A stretch of 64,000 nucleotides of DNA from Craterostigma plantagineum (GCA_027422505.1 JAPQWV010000050.1:3844001-3908000); one strand, 5' to 3'; shown: positions 11,087-24,399, counted from the stretch's first letter. Translations and numbers: made by a program. Notes: generated by a model from the sequence alone, not told the origin.

Positions 11087-11765
11087 ATGAAGAAAGTTAT
11101 CTTTCTCTTGTGTCTTTTATGTTTCGTGACTTTCTCCTCTGCAGATCGCAAAACAATCAGCTCCAATGGTAATAAACTATTCTTTGGAGTTGTTTTTGTC
11201 TTAAACCATCCTTATTTACTTATTTATATTTATTTTTTTTCATCAGGAAAAAGTGGTGGTTTAACTGAAGAAATACATGAACACATTCCCAATTTCATGA
11301 AATTTACAATTTTTTCCATGCTTTATGATTATTTCTAGCCATAAACTTCCCAACTAAACTTTGCAGGAAGTTGAAGAGGGTTCAAGAGAAGAGAAAGAGA
11401 ATGGAGAAAATACCATTTCAATCGATTATAACTAGCTTTTTGTCCGTGCATTACACGGGTCATAATTTTCTATAACTATTTTAAGTTAATTATACAATTT
11501 AATTAATAATTTTTAATTAACTAATTAAAGAATCGATTTTTGATAAAACATGGGTGATTAGTTTGTTAGAAAGTGGGGTATGGGGTTGTTTTATCACGTC
11601 TTAAGAAATAATTAATTAAAAAAATTTAAAAAATGACATGTGTCAACACCACAAGAAAACTATATTTAAATGTATATATAGGATGGTCCGAGAACAAACC
11701 CTAGACATGATCCATATGATCCCCAGACTCCACCTGTCCGAGATCGACGGCCGAGATTGTATTAA
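11087..11765 (+). pseudogene. PSY-type sulfopeptide precursor, disrupted copy A
   Basis: Homologous to the intact gene at 25819-26279. Exon 1 (11087-11168) encodes the secretory signal MKKVIFLLCLLCFVTFSSA. Exon 2 begins at 11247, but about 25 bp including its splice donor are deleted near 11298. Exon 3 begins at 11367 and is cut by a 252-bp insertion at 11432-11683. The inserted bases create a TAG stop directly after the Asp-Tyr-Asn codons that open the mature hormone. Downstream of the insertion the rest of the motif (GPRTNPRHDP) and the C-terminus resume to the TAA at 11763. Two independent lesions make this a pseudogene. Confidence 0.9.
11432..11683 (-). mobile_element. Non-autonomous Helitron, 252 bp
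   Basis: Insertion bounds are exact because the empty site survives in copy B at 26201-26211. Read on the minus strand the insert starts TCC, ends CTAG, and has a GC-rich hairpin (CCGTGTAATGCACGG) a few bases before CTAG. It sits between host A and T with no target duplication. These are the hallmarks of Helitrons. There is no Rep/helicase ORF, so it moved in trans. A related 3' end lies at 38970. Confidence 0.88.
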
Positions 11766-12342
11766 TAGAAAACGTCATATGTGATTACTTAAGTTCATTA
11801 TTGCAACTAGTATGCTTAGCATATCAATGTGTGTGCAGATATATCAAATTATTTTACATTTTGAAAATTTATATTATTAATTAATAAAGTCAAGCACCAA
11901 TATGCCGGTTGGCTTTAGTTACGAGAGATTATACATTTATACTTATAATGAAGGAACATGGTGAACATGCAATTTTATTTTCTGTTTCTTTAATTTTGTT
12001 TCGGCATTAATAATAGTAATTAATAAATAGTTTTTAACAAGGCCTTAATTACGATAGTCGTCTCTATTTTCCGTGTAAGCCACTGAAATATTTGAAGAGC
12101 CTCCATTTTCTTCTCCAACCAACATAAAAGTGGTTGAGTTGCACATCAATGCAGCGTATATCTCAAGTTGGATATTAAGATAAAATTAATCACAAACTCT
12201 CTTACGTTACGCTTCAATCTATCGTAATTACAACGACGAAAATTCGATCACCCACATCTTTCGTTCCCACGTTTTCTCAACTTCGAGCACTTTCTAATCA
12301 TTTTCCATAACAAAACATAAGACCTCATCAGCTTAGTCATAT
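11766..12342. other. PSY 3' flank and FatB 5' flank
   Basis: Aligns to 26280-26903 in unit B. No further ORF. It probably held the PSY 3' UTR and the promoter and leader of the thioesterase. Confidence 0.5.
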
Positions 12343-13695
12343 TATGGCGCTCTCAGTGCAACATCACGTCCTAATCTTTCGAGAAATTAGCTCGCGCTTC
12401 GCTCAGAAAGAAGCCCTAAATCGTGCGATTTTCGGTCGTTCAGATCAACGCCCTTTTCGAGAGAAGGGCACGTTTCGTCAAGATCGAAGCCGACGTGGAA
12501 ACTAATATAGAGACGAAGATCAATATTGAGAGGAGATTTGTGAACGGAATAGTGTTAAAAAGCGATATTGCAAACAACGATCATAATAATGTTAAGTTTG
12601 CTCGGTAGGTACGTCGAGGATAGCTTTGCTTTCAGACAGTCTTTCGTCATTATTACAAGAGCTACCAGGTTATATACAGTTCATATTAATTTCTATATAA
12701 ATATATAATATGTTCTTTAATATATTCTGCAGTATTTATTTATACAAGGAACCCTAATTTTCATCTCCTTTAATTGTACTACCTACAATGCAGCACTTGG
12801 GTGATGATGAATAGAGAGACGAGAGGGCTGTGCAAAATCCCCGAAGAAGTGAAGAACGAAATAACGCCATTTTATCTCCATCGAGCCGTGATCGCTGTGG
12901 AGAACGCCGATGGGGATAAGATCGAAAAGCATACTGACGATACTGCTCAGAGAATTCGCAAAGACCTCGCCGTAAGTATATGTGTGTGTGTACGCTATAT
13001 GAATGAATGATTTCTCAATTTCTCGATTGACCAGTTCATCACAATCAAGTGCGTCGTTAGGGTCCCTAAATTTTTGGACCCATATAATAAAAAACATATT
13101 TTCAGGATCAAAAGATATATTTCCAGGACCAAATATTTGAGCCTAATTTATCAGGGCATCACTTTCTTAAAAAAAAAAAAAAAATAGGCCGCAAAAATTT
13201 GAAAAAATGGCCATGACTCTCATACTGGCCGGGTATATTTCGATCGATTTCTTGGTACATGTGAATATGCGCAGCCACGATGGAGCGACATGGATGCGAA
13301 TCAACACGTGAACAACGTCAAATACATCGGTGGATTTTGGAGGTATACGACATAAATATATAATATATATATATATATATACATATATCGGTGAATACAA
13401 AGAACGTTCGACGGCTTAACAAAGAAAAGATGATGAAGAGTACAGACGCGAGTGTAGGCAATCAAACGTTCTCGAGTCTTTAACAAGCATGAGAATTATT
13501 AGTCGCAGCAGTAGCAATAGTAGATGCAGAAGAAGAAGAACATCCGACGAAAACGAGCAAATTATTATTACAGAGATTGGTCGAGCAAAAGGCTTAGAAT
13601 GCACGCACTTATTGCGCATGGAAAGCCGATCATTCAGAGATCGTTCGCGCGAGGTGATCGCTTTGGCAGTTAAAGGAAGCTCATACATAGATTGA
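12343..13695 (+). pseudogene. Acyl-ACP thioesterase (FatB-like), broken copy A
   Basis: FatB enzymes release saturated fatty acids from acyl carrier protein in plastids. Recognisable pieces: a first exon from ATG 12343; YVEDSFAFRQSF fused directly to ITRAT, so the middle exons are deleted; STWVMMNRETR and KIPEEVKNEI (12795-12860); then PRWSDMDANQHVNNVKYI (about 13272-13325), which holds the catalytic-region Asn and His of the hot-dog thioesterase fold. A base is missing right after the YI codons and throws WILE out of frame. The start of the last exon is deleted, but YRRECRQSNVLESL and the C-terminus remain to about 13695. Compared with unit B the first exon is also shifted. FatB is favoured over FatA because of the STWVMMN and PRWSDMD wording. 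Confidence 0.88.
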
Positions 13696-13873
13696 GATTC
13701 TTCTTCCATTGTATATGTAATAGAAACAATATATTTTCGTACAATACAATGATTAAATACGCGAAGATATGAACAAAGAACACGCACTGCAATACAATGA
13801 TCACTCGTTCGAAATAATTTCAACAGATACGGAGAACAAAAAGCGTAATTATTATCCGTATGTTGTTCGTCAT

Positions 13874-14749
<876 letters not shown>

Positions 14750-15416
14750 GATTTCAGTTCTTGGTAATTTCAGAAAGAAATATGTATATTTGGAATGTGA
14801 ATGTATGTATTGAGATTTGAGATGCGAAGATATGGATATTCTGTGAAGGATTTATAGTGATTTTGTATGACCCTTGATGAGATCGGAGAGCCATTACAGT
14901 TAGCAAATGAAAGATGGGATTTTTTTTTTTATTTATTTCATAGTTTAGAAACTTATCAAGAGACCAGAAGATTACGTTACCACATACCATGTACAACTGA
15001 ATCTTCGTAATGAAAACATGGGGCTGAACGTGGTTTGACAGTGTTCTGTTGGCTTTTGTAGACTTATATTATAGTTCTTACATGACAAAGCATTTGAGCA
15101 TTGAACTTTCTGTATTACTAAATTAATACAACTTGTCGAGAGACCGACGTGGTTGTGAACGTTGTAATAAATAATATAGAAACGTTTCGTTGGAAAGATT
15201 GACGTACGATGTCATTGGATACATAATGTTTAGTGATATTTAATGCACTACGTAGCATAAGAAATACGAAGAAGTTAGTCAAATGAGCATACAGTTACAC
15301 GAAGACGTTTCATGTTTTAACAAACTGAGAGTGAGCCCAGACATAAATTACTTGTCCTAAAGATCATCGTCTGCTTTCCAAAATGTAATAGAAAACAGGC
15401 AAAAGATTAACCTTCG
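14750..15416. other. Phytoglobin promoter region and SAE1 3' flank, unit A
   Basis: Aligns to 32809-33446 in unit B. Contains the 5' leader of the minus-strand phytoglobin and the 3' flank of SAE1. No other gene seen. Confidence 0.6.
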
Positions 15417-16319
15417 GCTTTCGATTCGGAGATGTCTGCTATAATGCCTTTACCATCCATCGAATCGAAGAAGAAGAAGTTCCTCAGTGGATCTCCTTTC
15501 CCAGATATTGCCTTAATTACTTCCTATTTAACAGCAAACAATTCATCAGCATAGAATCAGTAAGAATCGATGAGCTTGGCAAGAGATACTTATATTTACC
15601 TGTCCTAAGATTCCACCGATGATGGCACATACGGGAGGAAATTCTTGCCTGCCTTCTAACAGTCTCTGAAGGAGTGAATCGGGGATTCGAGATTCGTCAA
15701 AAGACTGCAAAGGGGTCGCGTTTTAATGAGGAGATTTCATCAACGTTTCAATGGTTGCGAAATTATTTGCAAGAGATGAATACTTACTTGTGCTTCGCAG
15801 ATTTTCTTCTTCAAGAACTGAACACTTGGCAAGTCAGCAACAGAAGCATCTCCAGGCATGCAGCATTCAGATTCAGATTCCTCGAATTTCTCTATTACTG
15901 GAAAATGGATCCAAAAAATGTTCGTGACAGTTTCAGATTTTGCAATGCAGAGTATGGGTTTACACACTAATGTTTATGAAGAGCAAACCGAAAGGCCAGA
16001 CTATGCATACCTCTCATGGCGAAGTACAACTTGGGAAGTTTCCTTGGAAGAGATTTCCATGGGACTGAAATAGCTTCCTGCGAAGTCAAAAGCATAAGGT
16101 CAGAGAAAATTTGATTCGACATGACAGAAACCATCAAATTATGACACAGAATAACTCTAAAAGAAGAAAACTAGCAACTTAGTTCTTCAACATCATTGAA
16201 TGGAAATATCAATTAGATTGTAATGTACTTTATTTCATACCTTGAGACTTGGATACTCCAAAAGGCATTCAATTGTTTCATCATTCTTCTTCTGCGGGCA
16301 TAAAGTGGAATAGGAAAGC

Positions 16320-16605
16320 TGTTGGAAATAATAAGCTCAAGCCACATGGAAATAATAAGTTTAAGCCACATAATAAGAATATTCTAGGAAAAAGCTTAGG
16401 TGTGTGTATGAGGTGTTCTATGTAATCATTATAGAGATGAGTCATTAGATGAGTCATTGTGTGTAGATTATCCTATAAGTACTATAAATAAGTCCATGTA
16501 TCATGTAATCTTGGGGTAGAGAATTAGTAGACATCAAATTACGTATCAAAATCTCTTGTCTCTAATCTCACATATTAAAACACTACAATTATAATATACT
16601 TATCA
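16320..16605 (+). repeat. 5' LTR of copia-2
   Basis: 286 bp, TG...CA ends (TGTTGG ... TTATCA), containing a TATAAATA-type promoter element near 16482. Confidence 0.95.
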
Positions 16606-16621
16606 CGTGGTATCAGAGCGC

Positions 16622-19600
16622 ATGGCTAACATCGGAGGAGCGGCCGGAGGAATTCCTCATGTACCAAGCTTGCGTCTTTCAAAGGACAATTACGGCAATT
16701 GGTGCATACAAATGAAGGCATTACTAGGATCGCAAGATGCCTGGGAAGTTGTCGAGAGTGGGTATACCGAACACGAAACTCTCGCGGGATTGACGAACAA
16801 TCAAGTGAAAGAACTAAAGGAATACCGCAAGAAAGACAAGACCGCGTTGTACATGCTTTACCAAGCAGTTGACGAGTCGGCCTTTGAGAAGATAGCCGGA
16901 GCAAAGAACTCGAATGAAGCATGGACGATCCTAGAAAATGCATACAAAGGCGCAGAACGCGTTAAGCAAATACGCTTGCAAACGCTTCGCGGTGAATTTG
17001 AGACGATCAAAATGAAAGACGCAGAGACGGTGTCGGCTTACATCACAAGGGTCGAGGTAATTGTGAACCAGCTAAAACGGAACGGTGAGGATGTGCCCGA
17101 AAATCGTGTCGTCGAGAAGATTCTCAGATCCTTGACGGAGGAATATGAGAATGTCGTATGTGCCATAGAGGAAGCTAGAGACCTCGAAAAAATGTCCGTG
17201 AATGAACTTACGAGTTCATTGGAAGCCCACGAGCATCGAAAGAATCGAAAGAGGGTGGAAACTTTGGAAGATGCTCTTCAAGCCAAAGTCTCGTTTAAGG
17301 AAGAACAAACAAACTATGGCGACCGTGGAAGAGGACGTGGTCGAGGTCGAGGAAGCTTTAGAGGCCGTGGTCGTGGAAGAGGCCGGGGCCGTGGACAAGA
17401 CGAAAAAGAAGAAAGGGGAAATTACACCTACACACGAGGCGCAAGAGGTGGCCGAGGACGAGGCAATCGATCAAACCGGTTCAACATCGAATGCTACAAT
17501 TGTGGTAAGTATGGTCATTTTGCAAGAGAATGCTATGCTGAAAAAAAGGTGGATGAAAAGGTGAACATCGCCGAGAAGAAAACTGAAAACGAAGAAGAGA
17601 TCTTATTGCTTGCATGCAAAGAGTCGGATAGCGGCAACGAACATACGTGGTACTTGGATACGGGCGCGAGCAACCACATGTCCGGTGATAGAAAGCTGTT
17701 CACGGACCTAGAAGAAGACGTGGGAGGTAAAGTGACGTTTGGTGACGCGTCTACGGTGAAAGTAGCAGGTAAAGGAAAGATCTTGATTCGATGCAAAGAT
17801 GGTACAAATCGCTACATATCTGATGTCTTCTACGTACCAAGTATGAGGAGTAACATTATTAGCCTTGGACAACTCTTAGAGCGAGGATATACTGTACTAA
17901 TGAAGGGTCAGATCATGACTCTAAGAGATCGTGACGCTCAAGTTATTGCTCAAGTTCAAATGAGCAATAATCGTTTGTTTAAGCTCAACATTGCAGCGGC
18001 GACTGATACATGTCTAAATGCAAACGTCGAAATATCGAGCTCCGCAAGGTTGTGGCATCAACGGTTCGGACACTTGAACTACGTCAGTCTGAAAAAACTG
18101 GTGGACCGCAACATGGTTGGAGGACTTAACAAAGTCGAGGGCGAACATCGAATATGCGAAGTATGCATCATGGAAAAGGGCACAAGAAAATCATTTCCAA
18201 AAGGCTCTCTCACACGGTCAAGTAAAGTTCTCGAGCTCATTCACACTGATATTTGCGGTCCCATCACTCCGGCCTCATTCGGAAATCGCAGGTACTTTAT
18301 CACTTTTATCGACGATTTCTCACGTAGAACATGGGTATATTTTCTTCGAGAAAAGAATGAAGCACTTGCTGTTTTCAAGAAATTTAAACAATTGGTGGAA
18401 AATACTAGCGGAGAACGGATCAGGACACTACGTTCAGATCGGGGCGGTGAGTTTATATCGAGGGACTTCATGGCATATTGTGAAGAACATGGCATCAAGC
18501 GTCACCTGACAGCTCCATACACACCGCAACAGAACGGCGTTGCCGAGCGAAAAAACAGAACGCTCCTTGATATGGCTAGGAGCATGCTCAAGACTAAACG
18601 CATGCCTAAAGAATTTTGGGCAGAAGCCGTTCGGTGTTCCGTCTATTTGCAAAATCGAAGTCCAACATCAATACTAAAAAATGTCACGCCACAAGAAGCA
18701 TGGTGCGGTGTAAAACCATCAGTTGCACATTTACGAGTTTTTGGAAGCATAGCATATGCTCGAATTCCGGAGCAAAGGCGTACTAAGCTCGATGATAAAA
18801 GTCGAAAATTGATCTTTGTTGGATACGATGAACGTTCTAAAGCGTACAATTTGTATGATCCTAATACAAAGAAAATTGTTGTTAGTCGAGATGTACAGGT
18901 TGACGAAGATGCTAGCTGGAATTGGGAGTCGATACTAAAGTCTGAGGATGAAAGAACGAAGGTTGCGGACATATCCATTCCAAGCGGTGAAGAGCCCGAA
19001 TTAGAAGCGCAGCCCTCGGAGCCCGCGACTGCCGTGACAGATGGTGAATCTGAACCCGAGACCATCCGGACGCGAAGCCTAGGAGAGCTATATAACTCCA
19101 CTGAACGAATGAACCTCGTATGTCTCATGGCGGATGCTGAGGACATCACCTTTGAAGAAGCTGTCAAAGATGAGAGATGGCGAGAGGCGATGTGTGAAGA
19201 AATAAAATCAATCGAAAAGAACAATACATGGGAGTTGAGCTCGTTGCCGCCCGGACACAAAGCGGTAGGAGTGAAGTGGGTGTACAAGAAGAAAATGAAC
19301 TCCGAAGGTAACATAGTAAAATACAAAGCGAGGCTAGTCGCAAAAGGCTACAGTCAAAAGTACGGCATAGATTACGAAGAGGTTTTCGCCCCAGTAGCAA
19401 GAATGGAGACCGTGCGTTTATTGCTATCGTTGGTTGCAAGCAAAAAATGGAGCATTTACCAAATGGACGTTAAATCGGCATTTTTGAACGGAAGGCTCGA
19501 AGAAGAAGTTTACATTTTTCAACCACCGGGTTTCAAACAAGGAAAGGAAGATCAAGTTTTAAGGCTGAAAAGGGCGTTATACGGGTTGAAACAGGCACCC

Positions 19601-20670
19601 AGAACGTGGAATGCACGCATCGATGCATATTTTAAAGATCGAGGATTTGAACAATGTCCCTACGAGCATGCCCTTTACATTAAGGTACGGGGTAATGATA
19701 TACTTTATGTTGCATTATATGTTGATGACCTGATTTTTACTAGCAACAACAACACCATGGTTGAGGAGTTCAAACGAGATATGAAGAACGAGTTCGACAT
19801 GACCGATCTCGGACTCATGTCATATTTCTTGGGGCTAGATGTCAAACAAAAGGAGTCGGGTATTTTCGTATCTCAACAAATGTACGCAAAAACGTTGTTG
19901 GAAAGGTTCAATATGAGCGAGTGCAATTACGCTAAAACGCCGGTGGAACGAGGCATTAAGTTAACGAGGCAAGGTGAAGGGAAGCCGGTTGATCAGAAGG
20001 TTTATAGAAGCGCTGTTGGAAGCTTACGTTATCTCACAAATACGAGGCCAGACATTGCATATGGAGTAGGACTCGTGAGTCGATACATGGAGAGTCCAAG
20101 ATCAAGTCATTGGAACGCCGTAAAGCGGATTTTACGATACATCAAAGGAACGATTTCGTACGGATTATTTTATGGTTGCACTAACAATCCTGATGTTATT
20201 GCTTATTCAGACAGTGATTGGAGTGGTGACTTGGACGAAAGAAAGAGCACTACAGGTTTTGTCTTCTTGATAGGTGGCACGGCTTTCACTTGGACGTCGA
20301 AAAAAAACAACCGATAGTAACACTCTCTACGTGTGAAGCTGAATATGTCGCAGCATCGACTTGTGTAAGTCATGCGATGTGGATCAGAAAGCTGCTAAAA
20401 GAAATGAAATTCACACAAGCAACAGCTACCGAAATACGAGTCGACAATAAGTCAGCAATTGAGCTCGCGAAGAACCCGGTACATCATGAACGAAGCAAGC
20501 ATATAGACGTGCGATATCATTTCATACGAGAGCAAACAAAGAAAGGCGAAGTTAGCTTGATTCATGTAACAAGCAAGGAACAAGTAGCGGATATATTCAC
20601 CAAGCCACTACCGTTGGAAGCGTTCGAAAGGATCAGGAAGATGCTCGGTATGTGGGAAGGCGACAATTGA
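16622..20670 (+). CDS. copia-2 gag-pol polyprotein (one frameshift)
   Basis: Start chosen at ATG 16622 ([10 protein letters not shown]), just after the primer-binding site; the open frame upstream is LTR leader. Order: UBN2 gag (about 20-220), a long Arg-Gly tract ([17 protein letters not shown]), CCHC knuckle [14 protein letters not shown], protease [12 protein letters not shown], pre-integrase WHQRFGH, integrase core ([33 protein letters not shown]), RT ([30 protein letters not shown]) and RNase H ([35 protein letters not shown]). At 20300-20307 a run of eight A shifts the frame within RNase H; seven would restore the gene. The RGG-rich gag tail is a likely RNA-binding segment. Confidence 0.95.
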
Positions 20671-20683
20671 GCTTAGGAGAGGA

Positions 20684-20970
20684 TGTTGGAAATAATAAGC
20701 TCAAGCCACATGGAAATAATAAGTTTAAGCCACATAATAAGAATATTCTAGGAAAAAGCTTAGGTGTGTGTATGAGGTGTTCTATGTAATCATTATAGAG
20801 ATGAGTCATTAGATGAGTCATTGTGTGTAGATTATCCTATAAGTACTATAAATAAGTCCATGTATCATGTAATCTTGGGGGTAGAGAATTAGTAGACATC
20901 AAATTACGTATCAAAATCTCTTGTCTCTAATCTCACATATTAAAACACTACAATTATAATATACTTATCA
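20684..20970 (+). repeat. 3' LTR of copia-2
   Basis: 287 bp, one G longer than the 5' LTR in the GGGG run near 20880; otherwise I see no difference. Confidence 0.95.
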
Positions 20971-22141
20971 AAAGCAGCTTCAAATCCATGATACAATCAT
21001 TCAAAATTAAACTTGCTTATGTTGTTTTCAAACTACAACATATTGAAGATATAGCTAATTTATGTCGAACATCAAAATCAGTTACGCGACGCTTGTGCAA
21101 AAGCAAAATAAATCATGAGTTACCTTTGAATAGGTATAGTTTTGCAAGTCAACAAATATTTCACCACAGGAGTCTCTGCAGTCCACCATATAGAATGCAA
21201 TACGCTTCGATGTATTCCGACATTTCTCGTTAACTGATTGCTGCAGTAAATATACCAAGTGAGATTAATGAAATCTTGAGTAAGCAAATAACTGAAAGAA
21301 TTTGATGTTTTCGGTAGTCGAAGGAGGCAACTTTACTTTTGTAGGAAGCGAGCAACCGCTGATAACCACAGCATCAAACTCGCCAAAAAGGTCCCCACTG
21401 AAGCCCTCAAGCTCACCTGCATGAAATAGATAAATTGCATAGGAATGGACGCACACAGCATAACTTTTACCTATTATTGCATTCAGAGATATTAGCACAC
21501 ATAATATTTAGACTCAGTTGAATTCATCTAAAGGACACCAAGAAAACTACTCCTTGAGTTAGCAGACAATGCACAATTCAGTATATACTCCAAAGTCCAA
21601 ACCAACCTTTGCACCATCATTTGTACAAGGGATTCATTCCCATGATAGACATCAGTAAAACAATTATAACTAACCTATCCAGCTAAAGAGGCAATCACAG
21701 CACCTCAGAAAACAATGAAAGAAAGGCTAAATCCTGTCAGTCCCTAATATTTGGAATCACTGCAATAGTCAAAAAACTGGAAAGCCTAAAAAAATAGAAA
21801 GAGAACCAACCTTTTTCTACCGAAACACGAACCATGGGATTGAAATCTTTCAAAGACTCGCAACAAAGTTCAGCAACAGTTTTGCCGGAGAACACATTCT
21901 CATCTGGCGGGATCAAAAAATTGGATGACAATATCTCCTCAGTCACCATGCGATCATCATTTAGAATCACACTGCCTACTCCAGCTAGCACGATGTTCTT
22001 ACAAAACTGTCAAAATTTGCAAGAATAGCCCGGTAACTTCAGGAGCCAAAGCTTAACTTAAGTGATTCCCAACTCCAAACGAGATAACCTTAAGTAAATG
22101 TAAAAGGAAGAATCTTTACATATACATTCATGCAAACAAAT

Positions 22142-22440
22142 CGATTTCCCCAAAACAATTTATTAGATATATTATATATATATAATATATATAGATATTT
22201 ACGTTATCATTCGTAGAAATTTACGATAACTAACTATATACAAACAAATAACGTTAGCATCTTTTATATATATGATTCGTACAACTTTACGGTATCTAAA
22301 TATATATACACACAAATTAAAGTAAGAATCTTTTATATATTCCATAAACCATTAAAATATACTAATTGTTTCTGTAAAAATTTATTCCTCACATTTTGTG
22401 GTTTCTCAAAAAGAAATTATCAGATCTATATATATGTATT
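22142..22440. repeat. AT-rich satellite block 3, start of unit B
   Basis: The same monomer as at 8560-9440 resumes directly after the SAE1 intron sequence ends. This is the physical junction of the tandem duplication. Confidence 0.85.
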
Positions 22441-22539
22441 ATATGTATCAAACAGTCGGCCCGACGGCAAGCCCCAGCCAAGTAGATGTTGTACGAAAAA
22501 ATGCATTCTCTCATGCTCGAAAACTTTCGAAGCGCGGGG

Positions 22540-23035
22540 TTTCGCCGTTGCGATTATTGTTGTTGAGGTATAGGAGTGCCAACATGTCGAGGTTGCCGAG
22601 CAATCGCAATATCACTATGGCGCCTGACAGTCTGTTGTAGCTGATGTTCAGACACACTGCAGGCCCCGCAGGTTCCCCAGCTCCGTTGGGATTTCTCCGC
22701 ATAATGAATTCCCGCCATTTGCCGTTCCTTAGATTCCTGCACTTGCAGACGAATACTAAACCCGAACTGAGGTTCCCAAACTCTCTCGGGATGGTGACGT
22801 TTAGACGATTCTACTACAGGTATAGATACTTGAGGGACGACGCCGTGTTCCCAAGTTCGGCTGGAATCTGTTCGATGAGCCTATTTGATATAAGCTTAGG
22901 GTCTCGACGCTCGTACAGTTCCCGAGCTCCTTGGGTATCGATCAGAGAACTCATTGCCGAGCTCTTTCGGCAAGTTAGCTCCGATGTGATTATGTGCAAG
23001 GCCAAGCGCCAACAAACTCCGCCATAGCTAAGAGT
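22540..23035 (-). pseudogene. LRR receptor kinase fragment, unit B
   Basis: Minus-strand LRR coding remains: IPAELGNTASSLKYLYL, then EIPTELGNLRGL, NISYNRLSGAI and LGNLDMLALLYLNNN, spread over frames with several breaks. They follow the plant LRR consensus of subfamily XI-like receptor kinases. No kinase domain is present. Counterpart of 9530-9860. Confidence 0.75.
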
Positions 23036-23109
23036 GTTCCGTGATATCACAAAACCATTTTATCTATATTGCCTTCTCTTTGTGAAAGGGGACATGGTGG
23101 AAGAGTGTT

Positions 23110-23132
23110 CCATCAATGGTTGTAAAACTCGG

Positions 23133-23177
<45 letters not shown>

Positions 23178-23326
23178 ATCATTCGTACAAATTTACGATA
23201 TGTAAATATATACAAAACTTATTGTAAGCATCTTTATATATCTCTACATCATTAAAATATACTAATTATTTCCTTAAAAGTTTATTCCTAACAAAATGTG
23301 ATTTCTAAAAAAATTATTATTAGATC

Positions 23327-23360
<34 letters not shown>

Positions 23361-23930
23361 TCGTACAAATTTATGACTATGTACACCCAAATTAATGTAA
23401 GCATCTTTTATATATTCAATATACCATTAAAATATACTAATTATTTCTGTAAAAATTTATTCCTCACGTAATGTGATTTTTCTCAACAAAAAAATTATTT
23501 ATATTATATACATCGTTATCATTCTTACAAATGTATTATATCACACAAATTACTGTAAGCATCTTTTATATATCCCATACACCATATTTCTGTAAAATTT
23601 ATTCCTCGCATGTTTTTTCTCAAAACAAATTATTAGATCACATATATATACATCGTTATCTCTTACAAACTTACGATATCTCAATATATAGATACAAATT
23701 AATGTAAACATCTTTGATATATTCCATACACCATTAATATATACAAATTGTTTTTGTAAAATTATTTCTCAAATAATGTGATTTTTCTCACAATTACCAG
23801 TATATATATATATATATATATATCGTAATCATTCGTACAAATTTACGATATCTAAATATATACACCCAAAATAATGTAAGCAATCTTTTATATATCTCAT
23901 ACACATTAAAATATACTAAGATTAAGAAAG
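23110..23930. repeat. AT-rich satellite block 4
   Basis: Four to five monomers of the same satellite, with (TA)n runs at 23136-23172, 23331-23357 and 23803-23823. Confidence 0.85.
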
Positions 23931-24360
23931 AAGTCCAAATTCGATCGGGATTCTGCCTTCGAACAGATTGTTGTTGAGGCTAAGTTTTTGTAGTCTCCGA
24001 CACTCTGCGATCTCTAGAGGAATACTCTCGGCCAACCGATTGTTGGAGACGTCCGGATAAATTGTGCGACCTTAGGTCGAGGGAAACGAGCGACGACCCT
24101 GTGGAGCATCGAATGCCGACCCAATTGCAAGGCGTCATTTCGTCACCTCGAGGGTCGTCCCAATTGTAGAGGGAATTAGAATCTCGACGACCACCGTCCG
24201 CAAAGAGAAGCCCCTCTTCAATTCTAAGTGGGCAGCTCCTTCGCGGTTCAATCCATGCGAAGGACGACTAACCGTCCATAGTAAAGCGATCAAAATTGAC
24301 ATGCAATACCACAACGACGACGTGAACGGATTACAAGTCATGCTTTGGAGCTGGTAAGCT
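23931..24360 (-). pseudogene. LRR receptor kinase N-terminus, unit B
   Basis: Read on the minus strand this is the 5' end of an LRR receptor kinase: a hydrophobic signal-like stretch (SILIALLWTV), GLNREGAAHLELKR (matching the GLN-x-EG-x-x-LLE-x-K start of many such kinases), and an LRR N-terminal cap PCNWVGIRCSTGSSLVSLDL. After a gap come LRRs (NNRLAESIPLEIAECRRLQKL). A frameshift and a stop lie between these blocks. Wording resembles the At2g33170/At5g63930 group; this is from memory and unverified. Confidence 0.7.
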
Positions 24361-24399
24361 CAGTTGTTTATTAAATAAAATAAGTAGAGGTACTCCGCT

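Larger units (their letters stand above)
16320..20970 (+). mobile_element. Ty1/copia LTR retrotransposon, copia-2
   Basis: Complete 4651-bp element in an SAE1 intron. LTRs 16320-16605 and 20684-20970 appear identical except for one G in a G-run. The target duplication AAAGC is at 16315-16319 and 20971-20975. The primer-binding site TGGTATCAGAGC (16608-16619) follows the 5' LTR, and a purine tract (about 20675-20683) precedes the 3' LTR. The near-zero LTR divergence makes this the youngest insertion in the window. Only an extra A in an 8-A run breaks the polyprotein, so it may be active or a source of trans factors. Confidence 0.98.
15417..22141 (-). pseudogene. SAE1: SUMO-activating enzyme subunit 1, truncated copy A
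   Basis: Minus-strand copy of the gene at 33447-35786. Exons 3-10 are recognisable (for example VGSVILNDDRMVTEEIL, VRVSVEK, CAIIGGILGQ, GKGIIADISESKAEG, stop at 15417). The first two exons are absent: homology stops inside intron 2 at about 22141, where satellite DNA starts. Without exons 1-2 the N-terminal part of the ThiF-type adenylation fold is lost. A 4.65-kb copia element (16320-20970) sits in the intron before the KKNDETVE exon. The remaining exons show little decay, so the truncation is probably not ancient. Confidence 0.9.

Noticed and set aside
12343..13695. FatA rather than FatB assignment
   Set aside because: STWVMMNRETR, KIPEEV and PRWSDMD wording fits FatB better; only minor stretches recall FatA.
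20300..20307. Programmed frameshift in copia-2
   Set aside because: The shift is deep inside RNase H, where no family uses recoding; an extra A in an 8-A run is a simpler cause.
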